DNA of 64,000 nucleotides from Paenibacillus antibioticophila (GCF_000455265.1 NZ_HG005139.1:2787554-2851553); one strand, 5' to 3'. Shown: positions 9,240 to 18,706, numbered from the stretch's first letter. The notes: a model not told the origin generated them from the sequence alone. A program made the numbers and translations.

Positions 9240-10103
9240 ATGAATCAGCGTCCATCAGCCTCTTATCCTCCGCTTCATTTAGGCGTTCGTGCTCATGATT
9301 TCGGGGTTCTTCCCCTAGAGGAGCTGCTGGCCAGGGTGAAGCATTATGGCTTTACCCATGTCCAGCTCGCCGTTCGCAAGTCCTTTCCGGACAGCGTCCC
9401 CAACGTGGAGGGATTAAGCCCGGGCACCGCCCAGTATTTCGGAAATGCCTTCCGGAGGGCTGGCATCCATATTACCGTATTGGGCTGTTACGTTAATATT
9501 ATCGCCCCCGATCCGGTTCAGAGGGCGGAAGCGCTGGATAGCTTCGCTGCCCATCTAAGGCTGGCTCGTGATTTTGGGGCAAGTCTGGTGGGCACTGAAA
9601 CCGGCAGTGTCGGGGCTGGATACACAAAGGACAATTTTACCGTGGAAGCTTATCAGGCGGTTGTCCGTGCTGTGCGGACAATGGTGGATGAAGCCGAACG
9701 CTTCGGGGCTACAGTAGGAATTGAGGCAGGACAGAATCATCCGCTTCATTCCGCTCCATTGGCACGCAAGCTGCTGGAGGCCATTCCCTCCAACAATCTT
9801 CAGATTATTCTTGATTGCGCGAATCTGATGTCTCCGGATAACAGCGCGCGTCAGGCCGAGGTGGTTGCCGAGGCCCTGAAGTTGCTTGGTAACCGGATCG
9901 CAGTCGTTCATCTCAAGGATTATAAGCTCGACAACGGCAAAATCGTTATTGTTCCCCCCGGTCAAGGCGAGTTGGATTTTAGGCCGATCCTGCGTTACAT
10001 GAAGTATGAGCGGCCGCACATTCATGGCATTCTGGAAAGCACGCCGGAGAGCCATATGGCAGACAGCATCGCTTATCTTAAGCAGCTGTATGAAGAAGTA
10101 TAG
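9240..10103 (+). CDS. Sugar phosphate isomerase/epimerase-like TIM-barrel protein
   Basis: 287 residues of the xylose-isomerase-like (AP endonuclease 2) TIM-barrel family. Visible features are LGVRAHDFGVLPLEELLARV, VGIEAGQNHPLHS with a metal-ligand Glu, IILDCANLM with Asp, AVVHLKDYK with His/Asp, and a late GILES with Glu, the usual metal-ligand pattern. The start at 9240 is preferred over an in-frame codon at 9171 because AAAGGGGG lies 11 bp upstream and it avoids a 68-bp overlap with the esterase. As the last gene of the hexuronate run it probably isomerises a pectin-derived sugar; the substrate is unknown. Confidence 0.82.
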   Translation: MNQRPSASYPPLHLGVRAHDFGVLPLEELLARVKHYGFTHVQLAVRKSFPDSVPNVEGLSPGTAQYFGNAFRRAGIHITVLGCYVNIIAPDPVQRAEALDSFAAHLRLARDFGASLVGTETGSVGAGYTKDNFTVEAYQAVVRAVRTMVDEAERFGATVGIEAGQNHPLHSAPLARKLLEAIPSNNLQIILDCANLMSPDNSARQAEVVAEALKLLGNRIAVVHLKDYKLDNGKIVIVPPGQGELDFRPILRYMKYERPHIHGILESTPESHMADSIAYLKQLYEEV

Positions 10104-10158
10104 ACTGTAGCGTGGATACCATTCGGCACAAGTTCCTGCGAGAGCGCAGCTACGGCCA

Positions 10159-10391
10159 ATATAAAACCAACCAATGATTTTGCCGCGTGCCGGAGGGCAA
10201 CGTGTGAAGTATGCTTACGATCGCTGTTGTTCGCGGATTCCTTTGATTGAGTAAAATCTGAAATGGTAGGAATCCACTCGCAAAGGCGAACACTTACGCT
10301 TAATGCTTCCGAAGTAGCTTTCTTACAGAAAGCTTTTAACACTTCACACTTATGCCCTTATTACGCGGGTTCTTTGGTTCGGCTTTATAGT
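10159..10391 (-). repeat. MITE-like palindromic element, copy 3 (inverted)
   Basis: Reverse-orientation copy of the dispersed element. GGGCAACGTGTGAAG starts near 10195 and CACTTCACACTTATGCCC ends near 10357. Outer imperfect inverted repeats, about ATATAAAACCAACCA on the left and TGGTTCGGCTTTATAGT on the right, bound it. It lies 55 bp after the TIM-barrel gene. Confidence 0.8.
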
Positions 10392-10629
10392 GCTGATTGC
10401 ATCGCACTCTCTCTATGACACAGATACTCAAAGCAGGTAAATAGGCAACGCCGCATCATCATTGGAGATGCCCCAATATCAACAATCCCGCAGAGCAAGG
10501 GGTATTCCAGTAGATTCTTGCAAAATACCGACCATTTACGCATGAGTACACCTCGCACCGAGCGCAGCTTCCAGCACGCGGTGTTTCGCAGCATGACGGG
10601 ATCGGTCGATGGCATGAAAATACGATCAT
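10392..10629. other. Intergenic stretch with no recognisable gene
   Basis: Part of a gene-free interval of almost 2 kb (10104-12068). No open frame here has a ribosome binding site or a recognisable motif. Only the flanking repeats give it structure. Confidence 0.5.
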
Positions 10630-11030
10630 ACGCATCCAGTGAAAAAAGTTACCTTAAATTCAGGTGAAATAGCGGAAATGCGGATATAGTGAAATTCTTT
10701 CGCTTAAAAATGACTAAAACGTGGGGTTGGCTAGTTACTGGCGATCTAAGGTAAGTTTTTTCACTAAAGGTGGGTTCGAGCATCGAACGAAGATTTTAAG
10801 GGAAGTAATTTCACTAAATCGCGACCGGATGAGCATGAGCAGAAGAATGAGACGCTCATATCGTCCTATAGGGTGATTGAAGTTCGGAGCAAGACCTAGA
10901 ATGCCAGTGGAGGAGTAAAGTTCGGAGAAAAACTTCCGTACTGGCAGGACAGACGAAGTTTCGGTGCAAGGCCGGAGCATCGTGAAGCGGAGCTGCAACT
11001 TTAGGCGCGGTAGGTCATTGATGTCGTGCA
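10630..11030. repeat. Diverged intergenic duplication, unit 1
   Basis: The first about 265 bases are strongly similar to unit 2 at 11191; the remainder is weaker. The unit is rich in short boxes alternating in orientation: AGTGAAAAAAGTTAC, AGGTGAAATAG, TAGTGAAATTCTTTCGC, then TTTTTTCACTAAA and AATTTCACTAAA. These boxes could pair with one another. There is no ribosome binding site for the short frames inside. Function unknown. Confidence 0.75.
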
Positions 11031-11100
11031 TATTCTATCGCGCAAGCTGCCATTCTGCAAAGGCCGACGAAGTGCGTATACGCACATCTCGCATCAGCAT

Positions 11101-11154
11101 CATACAGATCTCACACCGCGCGAAGCTCCCAATGCGCGGCGTGAGATTTGTATG
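11101..11154. repeat. Long GC-rich hairpin between the two duplication units
   Basis: A 21-bp stem with about two mismatches (left arm from 11101, right arm ending 11154) around a 12-nt loop. The arm cores are CTCACACCGCGC and GCGCGGCGTGAG. It is not followed by a T run on either strand, so it is not a typical terminator. Confidence 0.7.
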
Positions 11155-11190
11155 ACGATGGCTAATCGCCCCCATGCAAATACGTATCAC

Positions 11191-11555
11191 ACGCATGTAG
11201 TGAAAAAAGTTACTCTAAATTTAGGTGAAATGGTGGAAATACGGATATAGTGAAATTCTTTCGCTTAAAGTTGGCTAAACCGTGGTTTTAACTAGTTACT
11301 GACGATCTAAGGTAAGTTTTTTCACTAAATGTGAGTTCGTGCGTCGAATGAAGATTTTAAGGGAAGTAATTTCACTAAATCGCGACCCGACGAGCATGAG
11401 CAAAATGAGGTGCTCATATCGTCTTGTAGGGTGATTGAAGTTCGGAACAAGACTGGAATACCTAGTCAAATAACGAAGTTCCGCGTTCCGCACAAGTCCG
11501 AAGCAACGTATAACCGGGCGCAACTCCAGGCGCCAGTGTTCCATTGGCTATGCGT
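11191..11555. repeat. Diverged intergenic duplication, unit 2
   Basis: Second copy of the 10630 unit, offset by about 561 bp and in the same orientation. The same TAGTGAAA and TTTCACTA boxes occur in the same order. Indels relative to unit 1 are short. Confidence 0.75.
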
Positions 11556-11721
11556 AAAGTGAATCGCACAGGCTTCCATTTGTGATGCCTAGCCTAAGGA
11601 GAGCCTGGCAGCAAGGGGGAAGTTGGGAGGAGGCTTACGCGGAGTATCCTGCCTGCAGGCCACAGGTGGCCAGCTTACTGTAATGCAACATGTGGCGCAG
11701 TCATGGTGCAATCTCACGTAT

Positions 11722-11947
11722 CAGTTAAACTGCAAAGGCGAAGTAGTTAGGGCATAAGTGTGAAGTGTGCTGAAGTAAAAGCTTTCTGAAAGAAAGCTAC
11801 TTCAGGAGCATATGCTCGGAGCGTTCGCCTTTGTGAACGGATTTCTACCTTGTTAGAACTTAGTCCAATCATAGAAATCCGTGAACAACAGCGATCGTAG
11901 GCATACTTCACACGTTGCACCTTAATGCGCCCTCTAATGTTTAACTG
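11722..11947 (+). repeat. MITE-like palindromic element, copy 4
   Basis: Core from GGGCATAAGTGTGAAGTG (11750) to CACACGTTGCAC (11920), with AAGCTTTCTGAAAGAAAGCT and the GAACAACAGCGATCG block. The outer inverted repeats are CAGTTAAAC on the left and GTTTAACTG on the right, different from the TTGAACTA type but palindromic to each other. Confidence 0.8.
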
Positions 11948-12014
11948 TCTTCTGTTATTGCACATTTTGCCTGTGCTGCTACTGCACACTTCCCTGCTAT
12001 TACGCTCAAGCAGT

Positions 12015-12060
12015 AAAAGAGGGTGCCCCGATCATCTGCGATGACTTACGGGACACCCTC
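12015..12060 (-). terminator. Rho-independent terminator of the Gfo/Idh/MocA gene
   Basis: On the minus strand GAGGGTGTCCCG pairs with CGGGGCACCCTC, one mismatch in 12, and is followed by TTTTA. It begins 9 bp after the stop codon of the gene at 12069. Confidence 0.8.
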
Positions 12061-12068
12061 CACATAAA

Positions 12069-13133
12069 TTAGTATTGATCAAAGTCTCTGATGGTCTCGC
12101 CGGTACGGCCGCCTTCAAAGATCGCCTCGATCAGGTTCAGCACGCGAAGCACCTGATCGTTCTTGACGATCGGCTCAGCTTTGCCGTCGAGGACATCCGC
12201 AAAGTTGTCATAGAAGCTGGAAGGCTGACGGAAAGGCTCCGGCAATACGCCCGTAATCGTCGCTTCCTCCGATGGCGGAGCCATCGTCTTGGTCAGGCCC
12301 ACACCTGCCTGAATAGGCTTCGGTTCCACATGCTCCACCTCGCGGTTACGAGTAACCGTCCGGCCGGTCATCGACCAATCCTCGATAATTCCGGTGCCTT
12401 CGGTTCCCTTCACATACCACCGTGGAAGTGTAATAAAGTTCGTTGTGCCGACTTCAATCAGATAGGAGATCCCATTCTCGAATTGAATCGTCGCTTCAAA
12501 GCCATCGTCTACTTCATCACCCAGAATAAAGCTTAATCTGCTGCTTACGCTCGTTATTTTGCTGTCGATCATGAACAGCGCCTGATCCAGCAAGTGCACG
12601 CCCCAGTCGAGCAGCATGCCGCCGCCATGCACTTCCATGTGGCGCCAGTCACCCGGGATGCCGTTCGCTCCGTGCACTCTCGACTCGATCCGGAACAAAT
12701 CCCCGATCGACTTCTGATCGTACATTTGCTTGATAATCAGAAAATCATCGTCCCAACGGCGGTTTTGATGCACCATCAGCACCTTGCCCGCTTCCTCGGC
12801 TGCCGCTGTCATTTCCTCAAACTCGCTCACATTCATCGTCACCGGCTTTTCACAGATGACATTCTTACCGGATGCGAAGGCACGCACCGCAATTTCCTTA
12901 TGAGAGTCGTTCGGTGTGGCAATCACGATGGATTCCACCGTTTTGTCCTCCAATACCGCTTCCAGACTTGGGTATGCCCGGTACCCGTCCTGCGTAGATG
13001 CCTCAGCGCGAACAGAATCTATATCATAGGTTCCTACAACCTTGACGCGCTCGTTATCCTTAATCAATTTTGCATGGTAGCTTCCCATGCCGCCGTAGCC
13101 GATAATGACCACAGAATGACTGTTTTGATGCAT
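12069..13133 (-). CDS. Gfo/Idh/MocA-family oxidoreductase
   Basis: 354 residues, normal family length. The N-terminal Rossmann fold has VVIIGYGGMGSYHAKLI. CEKPVTMN carries the catalytic EKP lysine near residue 100. The C-terminal beta-sheet domain contains DWGVHLLDQALFMI with the conserved Asp/His. The family oxidises or reduces sugars and polyols with NAD(P). AAGG lies upstream of the ATG. It has its own terminator and is separated from the operon at 13596 by another terminator, so it is a separate unit. Substrate unknown. Confidence 0.88.
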   Translation of the reverse strand: MHQNSHSVVIIGYGGMGSYHAKLIKDNERVKVVGTYDIDSVRAEASTQDGYRAYPSLEAVLEDKTVESIVIATPNDSHKEIAVRAFASGKNVICEKPVTMNVSEFEEMTAAAEEAGKVLMVHQNRRWDDDFLIIKQMYDQKSIGDLFRIESRVHGANGIPGDWRHMEVHGGGMLLDWGVHLLDQALFMIDSKITSVSSRLSFILGDEVDDGFEATIQFENGISYLIEVGTTNFITLPRWYVKGTEGTGIIEDWSMTGRTVTRNREVEHVEPKPIQAGVGLTKTMAPPSEEATITGVLPEPFRQPSSFYDNFADVLDGKAEPIVKNDQVLRVLNLIEAIFEGGRTGETIRDFDQY

Positions 13134-13595
13134 CTGTCCAATACCCCTTCCAAATGTCCAAAATCCAATTCTGACAATTCGTCCATCGATGATACAGCTT
13201 CATTGTACATCAATTTGATTCTAGCACAAGTACCGACAAGATTCTCTATGTGAATGCGACAATATTCCATAAATCATGTCGTGCAGAATGCTGTACGAAC
13301 GGCTTGTTCGCCATGAATCCATATCAAAAAAGCCGCCATCGGTCCGTAAGGCTACCGGCTTGGCGACTTAAATGAATCAGTAGTGCAGTTTACCGCTTTT
13401 TAGAAGGAACATTCTTTTCGCCGTAATGTTCAGCGCTGATTCGTCGGAGCAAGCCCCCTTCAATAACATCTATCAACCAATGCGGTTGCACGGATCCGTA
13501 GCCTTAGATCAATAAGTTACAGACAGACGCTCCGCTTAGAGTTCAATCCTCATGATTGGCGAGTTTTTGCTATAACCCCGTGAACAAGCAATCCG
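13134..13595. other. Intergenic region between dehydrogenase and hydrolase genes
   Basis: Contains the terminator of the upstream operon (13325-13368) and presumably the promoter of the dehydrogenase gene. No convincing gene or repeat was seen. Confidence 0.5.
13325..13368 (-). terminator. Terminator closing the YesMN/ABC/hydrolase operon
   Basis: On the minus strand AGTCGCCA pairs with TGGCGGCT, extended by a CCGGT/ACCG inner stem, followed by TTTTTT. It lies about 230 bp past the stop of the last gene. Confidence 0.65.
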
Positions 13596-15284
13596 CTATC
13601 GATACGTCGGCATAACAATGCCTATATCGCTCAACGTCTCGAAGCCGTCGCCTGTAAAAGCAAGCTGCTCGTTTCCTTTGACTGAAAACGGATAGCCCTT
13701 TCCTTCGACCTGCACCGTCCCCTCCACATGACTCGCGATCATTCCGATGATCTTAATGAGCTGCCCATTACGATCCGTCACCACTCTTGTACCGTACGGA
13801 AACTGAATACGGGCTTCCCCGTCGCAGTAAATCGCTGAGCCTTGACGCGTGTTAACCAGTTCGAAGTTCATCCCGTCAACGATTCGAGTATAAGCCGTTT
13901 CGTTCGAAACCTCCTCCCCATGATCCATCGGATATGGAACAAGTCCGGTGAACCATAGTTCACCGTCCGGTGTCGGCAGGATCCCGCACATGCGCTCCAC
14001 AAAATCAAGTAAGCAAAGAATCGATGGAGAGTAAGTATCCGTGAAGCCCTCCTCTCCTGTCCAAGGACTTAGAGTCTGCGAGAAGCGTGTCATTCTCGCC
14101 ATTGCTGACATGATCGGCTGCATCAGCCATGTCAATTCTACATATCTGCCGTGATACTCGAAAGCATGAGGCGTTCGGATTAGCGTCAGAAAATTCGTCG
14201 GCCCTGCCCAGCTATTGTAAGCGGAGGACGGATCGAAACGCGGATCATCCATTGCCAACGAGGTTAAAGGGTATTTGGCGAAGAATTTGCTCGTATTAAG
14301 TAAATAGCGCCTAAGCGCCTTGTCAAATAGCGCGCGATCCCCGGCCTCACAAGCCAGGACCCTGAGCAGGACATCAGACTGGACACGAACGAACTCCCCA
14401 TTCCGATCCACATCATAGAAAAATTCGTCGTTCTGATCGAAGCAGTGCCTGAACAGGCTTTTCTCGCTCAGTAAAGCCTTGGCCTCCCATGCCGCACCCT
14501 CCGCCTCCGCTCCCAACTCCCGAGCCATCCGGGCCAAATATTTTCGCTGGCAATATACATTGGCCGTCAAATCAGGCGCCAAAAACGGCAGGACGGGCGA
14601 GCTCGGATCATACTGCCGGGCATCGTCCAAATGAGCGGAATCGGGAACATGCCAGAAGCGCGGCGACAGATCATGTCCCGTGTCGAATGTACAGAAGGCC
14701 TCGACGCTGCCAGTGCCCCTCGTATTCCGGTACCTGGCAAGCCAGTCATCAAACCGGGTCATGGCGGTGTACATTTCCTTCAGGAAGACCTTATTTTTTG
14801 CGTTGCTATCTTTGCTGCTCTCCCTTCCATTCACCTTAAAATGATTCCACACGCTTCTGGCCAGCGGAGTCACCATCTGGATTTGTCTATAGGCCGGTCC
14901 CTGCTCGGTCACTTTATACGGCATCTGGCCATCATCCCGTTGATGCTCAGCGAACAATCGGAACGTGGCCTCCGCCACGCTGGGCACGAACCGCGAGAGC
15001 AGTTCAGCGTTGATCGTTCCCGTGCTCTCCAGCCAGGTGCCCGGATAGTCCCCGCCTTCCCGCAGAACGGGAACGACGCCACGGGCTGGGGCGATGCAGT
15101 CCAGCAGCTTGCGGACCGCGGAGAAATAGACTTCCTCGAATCGCTGCGAGGAGGACGCAAACTTCACACCAGAATGCAGCCACTCCGCAATTACCGAACT
15201 ATGATAAGCTTGCTTGGATTCCCCGATCAGCGCCGCTGGATCCATCTTCCGCAGCCTTGTCAATAAGCTCTCGTTCAATCTCAT
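13596..15284 (-). CDS. Putative (alpha/alpha)6-barrel glycoside hydrolase (MGH1/GH63-like)
   Basis: 562 residues with no signal peptide. Alternating helical blocks with FRLFAEHQRDDGQMPYKV, TFDTGHDLSPRF, YCQRKYLARMARELG, RHCFDQNDEFFYDVDR and SSAYNSWAGPTNFLTL resemble the mannosylglycerate-hydrolase/GH63-type alpha-toroid clans. The aspartates in TGHD and in the SWAGPTNF-flanking region are the likely catalytic area, but I cannot assign them firmly. A beta-sandwich-like C-terminus follows. It is the last gene of the YesMN/ABC operon, 87 bp after GH43, so it probably cleaves the same imported oligosaccharide. The exact family is uncertain. Confidence 0.65.
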   Translation of the reverse strand: MRLNESLLTRLRKMDPAALIGESKQAYHSSVIAEWLHSGVKFASSSQRFEEVYFSAVRKLLDCIAPARGVVPVLREGGDYPGTWLESTGTINAELLSRFVPSVAEATFRLFAEHQRDDGQMPYKVTEQGPAYRQIQMVTPLARSVWNHFKVNGRESSKDSNAKNKVFLKEMYTAMTRFDDWLARYRNTRGTGSVEAFCTFDTGHDLSPRFWHVPDSAHLDDARQYDPSSPVLPFLAPDLTANVYCQRKYLARMARELGAEAEGAAWEAKALLSEKSLFRHCFDQNDEFFYDVDRNGEFVRVQSDVLLRVLACEAGDRALFDKALRRYLLNTSKFFAKYPLTSLAMDDPRFDPSSAYNSWAGPTNFLTLIRTPHAFEYHGRYVELTWLMQPIMSAMARMTRFSQTLSPWTGEEGFTDTYSPSILCLLDFVERMCGILPTPDGELWFTGLVPYPMDHGEEVSNETAYTRIVDGMNFELVNTRQGSAIYCDGEARIQFPYGTRVVTDRNGQLIKIIGMIASHVEGTVQVEGKGYPFSVKGNEQLAFTGDGFETLSDIGIVMPTYR

Positions 15285-15350
15285 CAGCCTCTTTGCAATA
15301 TAGTCAACCTAATACACTCAATTCCCGGCCCTGCTAACAAAGCCTTATGT

Positions 15351-15366
15351 GTACGTTTATACGTAC
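15351..15366. promoter_or_regulatory. Perfect palindrome before the alpha-barrel hydrolase gene
   Basis: GTACGT-TTAT-ACGTAC, with two 6-bp arms and a 4-bp centre, in the 87-bp gap between GH43 and the following hydrolase gene. It could be an operator or a processing hairpin. There is no support beyond symmetry and position. Confidence 0.3.
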
Positions 15367-15371
15367 TTTGT

Positions 15372-16877
15372 TCACATGTCCGCTTGCTCGCCCGGGCCAT
15401 CGTGCTCGTACCGGAATCCGTGAAAATCGGCCCGGCCACCCTTCTCTCCGGTCGTATAGCTAAACACCCCGACTCTCGCTCCCTTCCAGAAACCTGCGCT
15501 CATAAGGCACTCGCCGCCTAGCGGGATGAACTTTATCCCATCCAGGCTGAAGAAGAAGCTGGTCTCGCCCGATAAATCGATATGACTCTTCAGCCAGACC
15601 GTTTCGCCCGCAAGCCGCGGACCGTGAAACACTGTTCCACCTGTAACCGCTTGAAGATAATTGCCGCCTTCCTCTGTCACAACGCCGATCCAGTTCTCTT
15701 CCCGGGCGCAGAGAAAGGCCAAGCCGGCTCGCTGCCCCGGATTCATATGCAGGACGCTGAGCTCGGTACATACGATGCCTTTGCTTCCGATCAGCTTCTG
15801 GGTCAAAGTGTTCCTCGCCTGCAGAAGCTCCGGCGCCGGCATCGCCTTCAGCCGCAAATACCCCGGCCTTTCGCGCAATGACCAGCCGTCATTGACCTGA
15901 TTATGGTTCCACTGCCACTGCAGTCCAAGCTCCGGCCCTTCAAATGTATCCGAGGTCTGCAGCAGCCGCACCGGATGATGCCCGGCGACGGACGGCTTCG
16001 CATACACGGCCACGGGCTCTCCAGCCGCGCCAATGACGGGCCAATCGTCCACCCACTCCACGGGCTGCAGATGGCATACCCTTCCGATCGCTCCCGCGCT
16101 CTGGAAGTGCATGAACCACGTCTCCCCGCTGTCCAGCTCTACCAATGCTCCCTGGTGCGGACCGTTGATATCGGTCGCTCCCTTCTGCAGGACGACCCGG
16201 CGTTCATACGGTCCATAAATATCCCTGGCGCGAAGCACCGTTTGCCAGCCGATCTCTACGCCGCCCTCGGGAATCACCAAATAGTAATACCCGTTTCTCT
16301 TGTATATTTTCGTTCCTTCGGCAATTTTGCCTACATAGACGATAACGCCGTCATCCAGCAGCGTCCTGCCGTCCGCGCTCATGCGATGAATAATAATCGG
16401 GCCGGCGCCAACGGTGCTGTGACCCAGATAGGCATGGCCGTCGTCATCCCAGAAGGGACAAGGATCCTCCCAGCCAGCGACGCGCTTCACTTCATGAAGC
16501 GGACTCCAGGGGCCGGCCGGATCACGAGCCGTGCTCATGTACAGCCCCTCATCCGGCGTGCAGAAATACACATAGAACAGCCCGTTGTGATAACGGAGCG
16601 CGGGGGCCCAGCTTCCTTTGGCATAAGCTCGCATGTCGTCATACGCCGGATCGATATCCAGCCGTTCGTATACTTTGCCGATAATCGACCAGTTGATTAA
16701 ATCCTGTGAATGCAGCACCGGCATGCCCATAAAATGAAAATCCGAGCACACCATATAAAAATCATCGCCCACGCGGATAACGTCCGGATCGGAAAAATCC
16801 GCATTCAGCACGGGATTACGATAATAGCCGTTGCCAAGATCTCCCCATGCAGGCATAATCATTCGGTTCATATTCAC
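15372..16877 (-). CDS. GH43-family beta-xylosidase/alpha-L-arabinofuranosidase
   Basis: 501 residues. The N-terminal five-bladed propeller shows the three GH43 acidic residues: Asp in NADFSDPDVIRVGDDFYM, Asp in WEDPCPFWDDDG and Glu in AEGTKIYKRNGYYYL. A C-terminal beta-sandwich of the GH43 accessory type begins near residue 310 (SDTFEGPELGLQWQWNHN). There is no signal peptide, so it is an intracellular enzyme for imported arabino- or xylo-oligosaccharides. The start shown is a GTG six bases after a GGGGGG run; an ATG two codons on is also possible. It lies 36 bp after the permease gene. Confidence 0.9.
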   Translation of the reverse strand: MNMNRMIMPAWGDLGNGYYRNPVLNADFSDPDVIRVGDDFYMVCSDFHFMGMPVLHSQDLINWSIIGKVYERLDIDPAYDDMRAYAKGSWAPALRYHNGLFYVYFCTPDEGLYMSTARDPAGPWSPLHEVKRVAGWEDPCPFWDDDGHAYLGHSTVGAGPIIIHRMSADGRTLLDDGVIVYVGKIAEGTKIYKRNGYYYLVIPEGGVEIGWQTVLRARDIYGPYERRVVLQKGATDINGPHQGALVELDSGETWFMHFQSAGAIGRVCHLQPVEWVDDWPVIGAAGEPVAVYAKPSVAGHHPVRLLQTSDTFEGPELGLQWQWNHNQVNDGWSLRERPGYLRLKAMPAPELLQARNTLTQKLIGSKGIVCTELSVLHMNPGQRAGLAFLCAREENWIGVVTEEGGNYLQAVTGGTVFHGPRLAGETVWLKSHIDLSGETSFFFSLDGIKFIPLGGECLMSAGFWKGARVGVFSYTTGEKGGRADFHGFRYEHDGPGEQADM

Positions 16878-16912
16878 TCTTTTCCCCCCCTTTTCCGTAA
16901 CAAGCCTCAGTC

Positions 16913-17794
16913 TTATCCCTTCACGCTCCCAAGCACTAGCCCCTTCATAAAATATTTCTGCAGAAACGGGTAGATGATCAATACCGGGAAGGCCGCCAGG
17001 AACACCTGCGCCGATTTAAATGTCCGGTTCGAAATCTCCGACATATCGAGCAGCTCATTGGAGCTGACGATGCTCGGGTCCACCTCAATGATGATCGTCT
17101 GCAAATAGCTCTGCAGCGGATAGTTGGAAGGCGAGTTCATGTAGATCAGCCCGTCAAACCAGGAGTTCCAGTGCCCTACGAGAACAAACAGCGAGATCGT
17201 CGCCAAGGCCGGCTTCGAAAGCGGACAATAGATGCTCCACAGCACGCGCCAGTGGCCGGCCCCATCGATATAAGCCGCTTCCTCGATTTCTTTGGGCAGG
17301 TTGCGGAAGAAATTCATCAGCAGAATGACATTGAATACGGGTACGGCGCCAGGCAGTACGAGCGCCCAGATCGTATCCAGCAGCCCCAAGGACTTGATCG
17401 TCATATAGGTCGGAATCAGCCCGCCGTGGAACAGCATCGTAATGATGAAGAACCAGGCATACACGTTCCGCATCCCGAGCGCCTTTTTCTCCTTAGATAG
17501 CGGATAGGCGATCGAAATGGTAATAAGCATGTTGACGATGTAGCCGAGCAGCACTCGCTTGCCCGAAACGAAAAATCCGGTTAGAAATTCATTTTTGGTC
17601 AGCGCGTATTTATACGAGGCGACCGTAAAATCAACAGGCCACAGCTTGACATACCCGGCAGCGGCGGCGCTGCTGGAGCTGAAGGAAATGGCGAGCACGT
17701 TGATTAACGGCAGAATACATACAATGGCCGTAACGGTTAGCAGAATATAGTTGAACGTCAGAAATAATTTTCGGCTGATTGATGTTTTGTGCAT
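16913..17794 (-). CDS. Carbohydrate ABC transporter permease (YtcP/LplC type)
   Basis: 293 residues with about six membrane segments. The conserved permease loop EEAAYIDGAGHWRVLWSIYCP, near residue 190, contacts the ATPase. The protein begins with the typical ISRKLFLTFNYILLT and ends in the family-typical FLQKYFMKGLVLGSVKG. AGGAGG precedes the start. It pairs with the LplB-type permease 12 bp upstream. As usual for this family the operon has no ATPase gene, so a shared MsmX-like ATPase encoded elsewhere is expected. Confidence 0.93.
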   Translation of the reverse strand: MHKTSISRKLFLTFNYILLTVTAIVCILPLINVLAISFSSSSAAAAGYVKLWPVDFTVASYKYALTKNEFLTGFFVSGKRVLLGYIVNMLITISIAYPLSKEKKALGMRNVYAWFFIITMLFHGGLIPTYMTIKSLGLLDTIWALVLPGAVPVFNVILLMNFFRNLPKEIEEAAYIDGAGHWRVLWSIYCPLSKPALATISLFVLVGHWNSWFDGLIYMNSPSNYPLQSYLQTIIIEVDPSIVSSNELLDMSEISNRTFKSAQVFLAAFPVLIIYPFLQKYFMKGLVLGSVKG

Positions 17795-17806
17795 GCCTTC
17801 TCCCTC

Positions 17807-18706
17807 CTAAAAAACCCTGTATCCGGCGTATTTGTTAGCCAGCTTGTTGGACAGGACGATTAAGACGAAGGAGATCAGCGATTTGAACAAGCCAACCGCC
17901 GTCGCCACGCCGTATTGCGCGTCCACGAGACCGATCCGGTACACTAGCGTATCAATGATATCCCCTGTGCTGTACACCATAGGGCTGTACAGGTTGAACA
18001 CCTGCTCAAAGCCCGCATTAAGCACATTCCCCAAGCTGAGCACGGTCATCAGGGTAATGATCGGCAGCATGCCGGGCAGCGTAATGTGAAACATCTGCTT
18101 CCAGCGGTTCGCGCCATCCATGGTCGCCGCTTCATACAGGCTCTGATCGATCCCCGTCAAGGCGGCCAAATATACGATTGTTCCGTAGCCGAAGGTTTTC
18201 CAGGTATCTGTCAGGACGAGCGTATAAGGGAACCACTTATCATCCCCCAGGAAAAAGATCGGCTTGATGCCGAACACACCCAGGAATTCATTCACGATTC
18301 CGCTCGAAGGAGACAATATATCGATCAGAATCCCGCCCAGGATAACCCAGGACAAGAAGTAAGGAAAATAAATAACCGTCTGGATCGTACGTTTGAAAAA
18401 AGCCCCCGCCAGCTCATTGAGCAGCAACGCAAATATAATCGGGACGATCAGTCCCGCGATAATTTTCAATACGGCGATAAATATGGTGTTCCATAGTACG
18501 CTCGTGAAGTTCGGCATGTCCAGCATATAGCGGAAATTGTCGAACCCGATCCATTTAGAGTTGAAAATCCCCTTGGAAGGAACAAATTTTTGAAAAGCAA
18601 TCACCGTCCCCATAATCGGGACATAGCTAAAAATAACCGTTAAAATAATGCCGGGTAAAATCATCAGATGCAGAGGGATTTCCTGCAGTTTTTTCTTTAT
18701 TCCCAT
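17807..18706 (-). CDS. Carbohydrate ABC transporter permease (LplB type)
   Basis: 299 residues, six predicted membrane segments, with the EAA-type loop LYEAATMDGANRWKQMFHIT. The C-terminus KLANKYAGYRVF is typical of the LplB branch. The start MGIKKKLQE is chosen because GGAGGA stands six bases before it; an upstream ATG would add eight residues and lacks a site. It is translated just before the YtcP-type partner. Confidence 0.93.
   Translation of the reverse strand: MGIKKKLQEIPLHLMILPGIILTVIFSYVPIMGTVIAFQKFVPSKGIFNSKWIGFDNFRYMLDMPNFTSVLWNTIFIAVLKIIAGLIVPIIFALLLNELAGAFFKRTIQTVIYFPYFLSWVILGGILIDILSPSSGIVNEFLGVFGIKPIFFLGDDKWFPYTLVLTDTWKTFGYGTIVYLAALTGIDQSLYEAATMDGANRWKQMFHITLPGMLPIITLMTVLSLGNVLNAGFEQVFNLYSPMVYSTGDIIDTLVYRIGLVDAQYGVATAVGLFKSLISFVLIVLSNKLANKYAGYRVF

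Noticed and set aside
10385-10615. A 76-residue minus-strand gene
   Set aside because: No ribosome binding site, no recognisable family, and odd composition (several Met and Cys).
10735-11544. Two small paralogous minus-strand genes (10735-11031 and 11296-11544)
   Set aside because: The shared frame follows from the DNA duplication. No ribosome binding site or family signature supports translation.
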